From assembly GCA_020848835.1 (NCBI GenBank), contig JADLHJ010000054.1:1-64000 (forward strand): a DNA stretch of 64,000 bases. Reading direction: 5' to 3'. The notes under the pieces are model-generated. The model saw nothing but the letters and a program-made list of their open reading frames with translations. It was not told where the DNA came from and did not search any database. This document shows, piece after piece, positions 61,507 through 64,000 of this stretch. Source of the stretch: Candidatus Hydrogenedentota bacterium. GTDB taxonomy: Bacteria; Hydrogenedentota; Hydrogenedentia; Hydrogenedentales; SLHB01. Position numbers and translations under genes: made by a program. The stretch's first letter is position 1, and every line of letters begins with the position of its first letter.

Positions 61507-63054
61507 ATGGGGCTTGTCAGTTGGCTCATAGCAATGCCATTCCTGACAATGGTGGCCGTTGTACTAGTGCCGCAGAAGCACTGGCGAGCGATCCGCTGGA
61601 TTTCCGTCGTCGGCACCGGCATCGGCCTGCTATTGACCGCCTACATCACCTACCGCTACTGGATCGAAGCGCGCAACGATGTGGATTTCCTCCGCACCGC
61701 AACTTTGACCAAGCTCTACCTCGTCGAACGCGTCCCCTGGTTTGAAGCCTTGGGCATTCAGTATTTCGTCGGCATCGACGGCATCTCCGTGAGCATGGTC
61801 ATCCTCACGTCAATCATCATCTTCTGCGGCGTGCTCGCGAGCTGGAACGTTGAAACGCGCACCAAAGAATTCTTCGCGCTCCTCCTCCTGCTCGTAACCG
61901 GCGTCTTCGGCGTGTTCCTCAGCTATGACCTCTTCCTGTTCTTCATGTTCTACGAACTCGCCGTGCTGCCCATGTACCTGCTCATCGGCATCTGGGGCAC
62001 GGGCCCAAAAGAATACGCGGCGATGAAGCTCACGCTGATGCTGCTCGTAGGCAGCGCGTTCGTGCTCGTCGGTTTCCTCGCGCTCTATCACGCCTCCGGC
62101 TTAAACACCTTCGACCTCCAGGCACTCGCATCCATTCATTATTCCGATCGCTTCCAGTGGTGGTTCTTCCCGATGATCTTTGTCGGATTCGGTGTCATCG
62201 GCGCACTATTCCCCTTCCACACTTGGTCGCCCGACGGTCACAGTTCCGCGCCTACCGCCGTATCGATGCTGCACGCAGGCGTCTTGATGAAGCTCGGCGG
62301 ATACGGTGCACTTCGCATCGCCGTGTATGTGCTTCCCGAAGGCGCGAAAGCATGGGCGCTCTTCTTCATGGCGCTCACCACAATCAACATTCTCTACGGG
62401 TCCTTCGGCGCAATCATGCAGCGCGACCTGAAGTACTTCACCGCATACTCCTCCGTCAGCCACTGCGGGTTCGTGCTCTTCGGCGTCGCCGCGCTAAACC
62501 TCATGGGATTCAAAGGTGCCGTGCTGCAAATGTTCAGCCACGGAATCATGACCGGCCTCTTCTTCGGCCTCATCGGCATGGTCTACGGCCGTACGCACAC
62601 GCGCGTCATTCCCGAAATGGGCGGCCTCGCGAAAGTCATGCCGTGGCTCGCCACCTGCTTCTACATCGCCGGCCTCGCGAGCTTGGGTCTGCCCGGTCTC
62701 TCCGGTTTCGTCGCGGAAACGCACGTCTTCCTCGGTGGCTTCTTCGGCAACCCATGGTCGAACACGATCGCAACGCGGGTGCTCACCATCGTCGCCACGC
62801 TCTCGATCGTCGTTACCGCCGTCTATGTATTGCGCGGTCTCGCGATGGTATTCCAAGGACCGATCAACGATCCGCACTTTGAGGAACTCCGCGACGCCAC
62901 TTTGACGGAAAAACTGTCCACGGGAGTCCTGGTCGCGACATTGCTCTTCGTCGGCATGTTGCCGTGGCTCATCATCAATCTCATCGAACCATCGCTGTAC
63001 CCGTTCATCAATCGTTTGAATGGCGTCGCGGGCAACGTGGTAGCGGGCTTATGA
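61507..63054 (+). CDS. nuoM: NADH-quinone oxidoreductase subunit M
   Basis: The 515-residue antiporter-like subunit shows GIDGISVSMVILTSI, MFYELAVLPMYLLIGIWG and PFHTWSPDGHSSAPTAVSML. The Lys of FKGAVLQMFSHGIMTGLFF fits the proton path. It ends in an ATGA overlap with nuoN. Confidence 0.97.
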   Translation: MGLVSWLIAMPFLTMVAVVLVPQKHWRAIRWISVVGTGIGLLLTAYITYRYWIEARNDVDFLRTATLTKLYLVERVPWFEALGIQYFVGIDGISVSMVILTSIIIFCGVLASWNVETRTKEFFALLLLLVTGVFGVFLSYDLFLFFMFYELAVLPMYLLIGIWGTGPKEYAAMKLTLMLLVGSAFVLVGFLALYHASGLNTFDLQALASIHYSDRFQWWFFPMIFVGFGVIGALFPFHTWSPDGHSSAPTAVSMLHAGVLMKLGGYGALRIAVYVLPEGAKAWALFFMALTTINILYGSFGAIMQRDLKYFTAYSSVSHCGFVLFGVAALNLMGFKGAVLQMFSHGIMTGLFFGLIGMVYGRTHTRVIPEMGGLAKVMPWLATCFYIAGLASLGLPGLSGFVAETHVFLGGFFGNPWSNTIATRVLTIVATLSIVVTAVYVLRGLAMVFQGPINDPHFEELRDATLTEKLSTGVLVATLLFVGMLPWLIINLIEPSLYPFINRLNGVAGNVVAGL

Positions 63055-64000
63055 CAACCATGAACATCGCCTATCCAGAAATTATCGTCATCGCCACCGC
63101 TTTCATCGTGCTGGTCGCCGATCTATTCATGACCGAACGTAGCCGCGCCGCACTTGCGCCTATCGCCGCACTGGGATTACTCGTCGGCATTGCAGTGACT
63201 GCAACACTCACACCAGTCACCGGCGAGCTCCTCGGTGGACGTTTCGCGATGGACCCCGTGGCGTGGTGGTTCAAGATCGTCTTCATGCTCGCGTCGTTAG
63301 TTGCCGTGATTATGTCGATGGACACGCTCGACGGCCGAGCGCGCGTGCGCCCGCGCGGTATGGGGTTCCGGGGCGAATACTACTGGATCATGCTCTCCAG
63401 CGTCGTCGGCATGATGCTCCTGATCTCCGCGCGCGATCTCGTGACCCTGTTCGTCAGCCTCGAAATCGCGACGCTCCCGCTCATGGTGCTTGCCGCGTGG
63501 CGTCGCGACGACGCAAAGTCCGGCGAAGCGGGTTTGAAATACGTCATCCTCGGTGCGCTGGCTTCCGCATTCATCGTATATGGTTTCAGTATTCTCTATG
63601 GCCTCGCCCGCAGCGCAGACCTCAACGAGATTGCGCGCGCCGTAGCAACAGAAAAGTCACCCGCATTCCTCCTTGCAGTCGCGCTCGTACTCGCGGGTAC
63701 TGGATTCAAACTTACGATGGTCCCCTTCCACATGTGGGCCGCCGACGTCTATCAAGGCGCACCAACGCCAGTCACAGCGTATCTGTCGGTCGCATCGAAA
63801 GCCGCAGGCCTCGCATTCGCGTTTCAAATCCTGTTCCGCCTGTTCGGCGATATGTTGCCGCAATGGGGAGCGCTCATTGCCCTGTTCGCGGCAATCACGA
63901 TGACGCTCGGCAATGTCGTCGCAATCGTGCAACACAACATCAAACGGTTCATGGCCTTCAGCGCAATTTCTCAGGCGGGTTATTTCCTGCTCGGCTTCCT
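63051..64000 (+). CDS. nuoN: NADH-quinone oxidoreductase subunit N (3' end outside window)
   Basis: The frame from the ATG at 63051 is open to the window edge (316 codons seen). NuoN motifs are visible: YYWIMLSSVVGMMLLISARD, VSLEIATLPLMVLAAW and the strongly conserved MVPFHMWAADVYQGAPTPVT, then HNIKRFMAFSAISQAGY. The window ends before the C-terminal quarter. Confidence 0.97.
   Translation, partial: MTTMNIAYPEIIVIATAFIVLVADLFMTERSRAALAPIAALGLLVGIAVTATLTPVTGELLGGRFAMDPVAWWFKIVFMLASLVAVIMSMDTLDGRARVRPRGMGFRGEYYWIMLSSVVGMMLLISARDLVTLFVSLEIATLPLMVLAAWRRDDAKSGEAGLKYVILGALASAFIVYGFSILYGLARSADLNEIARAVATEKSPAFLLAVALVLAGTGFKLTMVPFHMWAADVYQGAPTPVTAYLSVASKAAGLAFAFQILFRLFGDMLPQWGALIALFAAITMTLGNVVAIVQHNIKRFMAFSAISQAGYFLLGF

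Noticed and set aside
1-64000. CRISPR arrays, prophage, insertion sequences, toxin-antitoxin pairs
   Set aside because: No direct-repeat/spacer series, transposase, integrase or phage structural genes were found on either strand; the inverted repeats seen are small and isolated.

Overview
The window looks like chromosomal DNA of a heterotrophic diderm (Gram-negative-type) bacterium. It has GC-rich third positions, dense co-directional operons with ATGA overlaps, several lipoprotein or Sec/TAT signals, a formylglycine-type sulfatase, a GH31 glycosidase, Gfo/Idh and sialidase-like proteins, and an ECF sigma factor. This mix is typical of the Planctomycetota/Hydrogenedentota-like part of the tree. 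That placement is inference from gene content only. I see no phage, transposase, integrase, CRISPR array or rRNA.

Layout. Positions 1-1034 hold the tail of a Gfo/Idh/MocA protein and a secreted DsrE-like protein. Positions 1187-9872 form one transcription-unit-like block: a promoter with an inverted repeat in its spacer, a small His/Cys-rich secreted protein, a membrane-anchored protein, an ABC ATPase with an ABC-2 permease, a membrane-anchored TPR-ankyrin protein, two paralogous FtsX-type permeases flanking a LolD/MacB-type ATPase, and a DUF3299-like protein, closed by a strong terminator. The FtsX-ATPase-DUF3299 core matches the logic of the zinc-starvation loci PA4063-4066 of Pseudomonas and zrgABCDE of Vibrio. 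This is the best candidate here for an under-described system. Positions 9945-11965 carry rsmE, a HIT protein and aroE. Positions 11978-17460 carry small envelope proteins, an STN-like lipoprotein, a glycosyltransferase with a DUF2304 protein, and an ECF sigma/anti-sigma-like pair.

Positions 18238-22583 carry a ClpA-type double AAA+ ATPase, an FHA-like membrane protein and an opposing GAF-SpoIIE phosphatase. A sulfatase, a GlcG/HbpS protein and two large multi-pass membrane proteins follow, then a CoA-binding protein with hflKC, and a minus-strand run of GH31, smpB, a TPR protein and two secreted proteins of unknown function. Positions 38445-41648 encode an HlyD lipoprotein, an ABC ATPase and an ABC-2 permease. 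Positions 41658-53758 hold mostly single genes: an aldo/keto reductase, an ArfB-like GGQ protein, a secreted beta-propeller-like protein, rmlA, tRNA-Leu(AAG), ridA, a bacilliredoxin, glutamate dehydrogenase, a methyltransferase, a phosphoesterase, transaldolase, a DUF1254 protein and a BNR/Asp-box protein.

Positions 53972-64000 are a respiratory complex I operon, nuoABCDHIJKLMN, running off the right edge. The NADH-input subunits nuoEFG are absent from it, NuoI carries an unusual insertion, and a strong hairpin lies directly against the nuoA ribosome-binding site. Starts were revised where ribosome-binding sites, signal peptides or family alignment argued against the longest reading frame.
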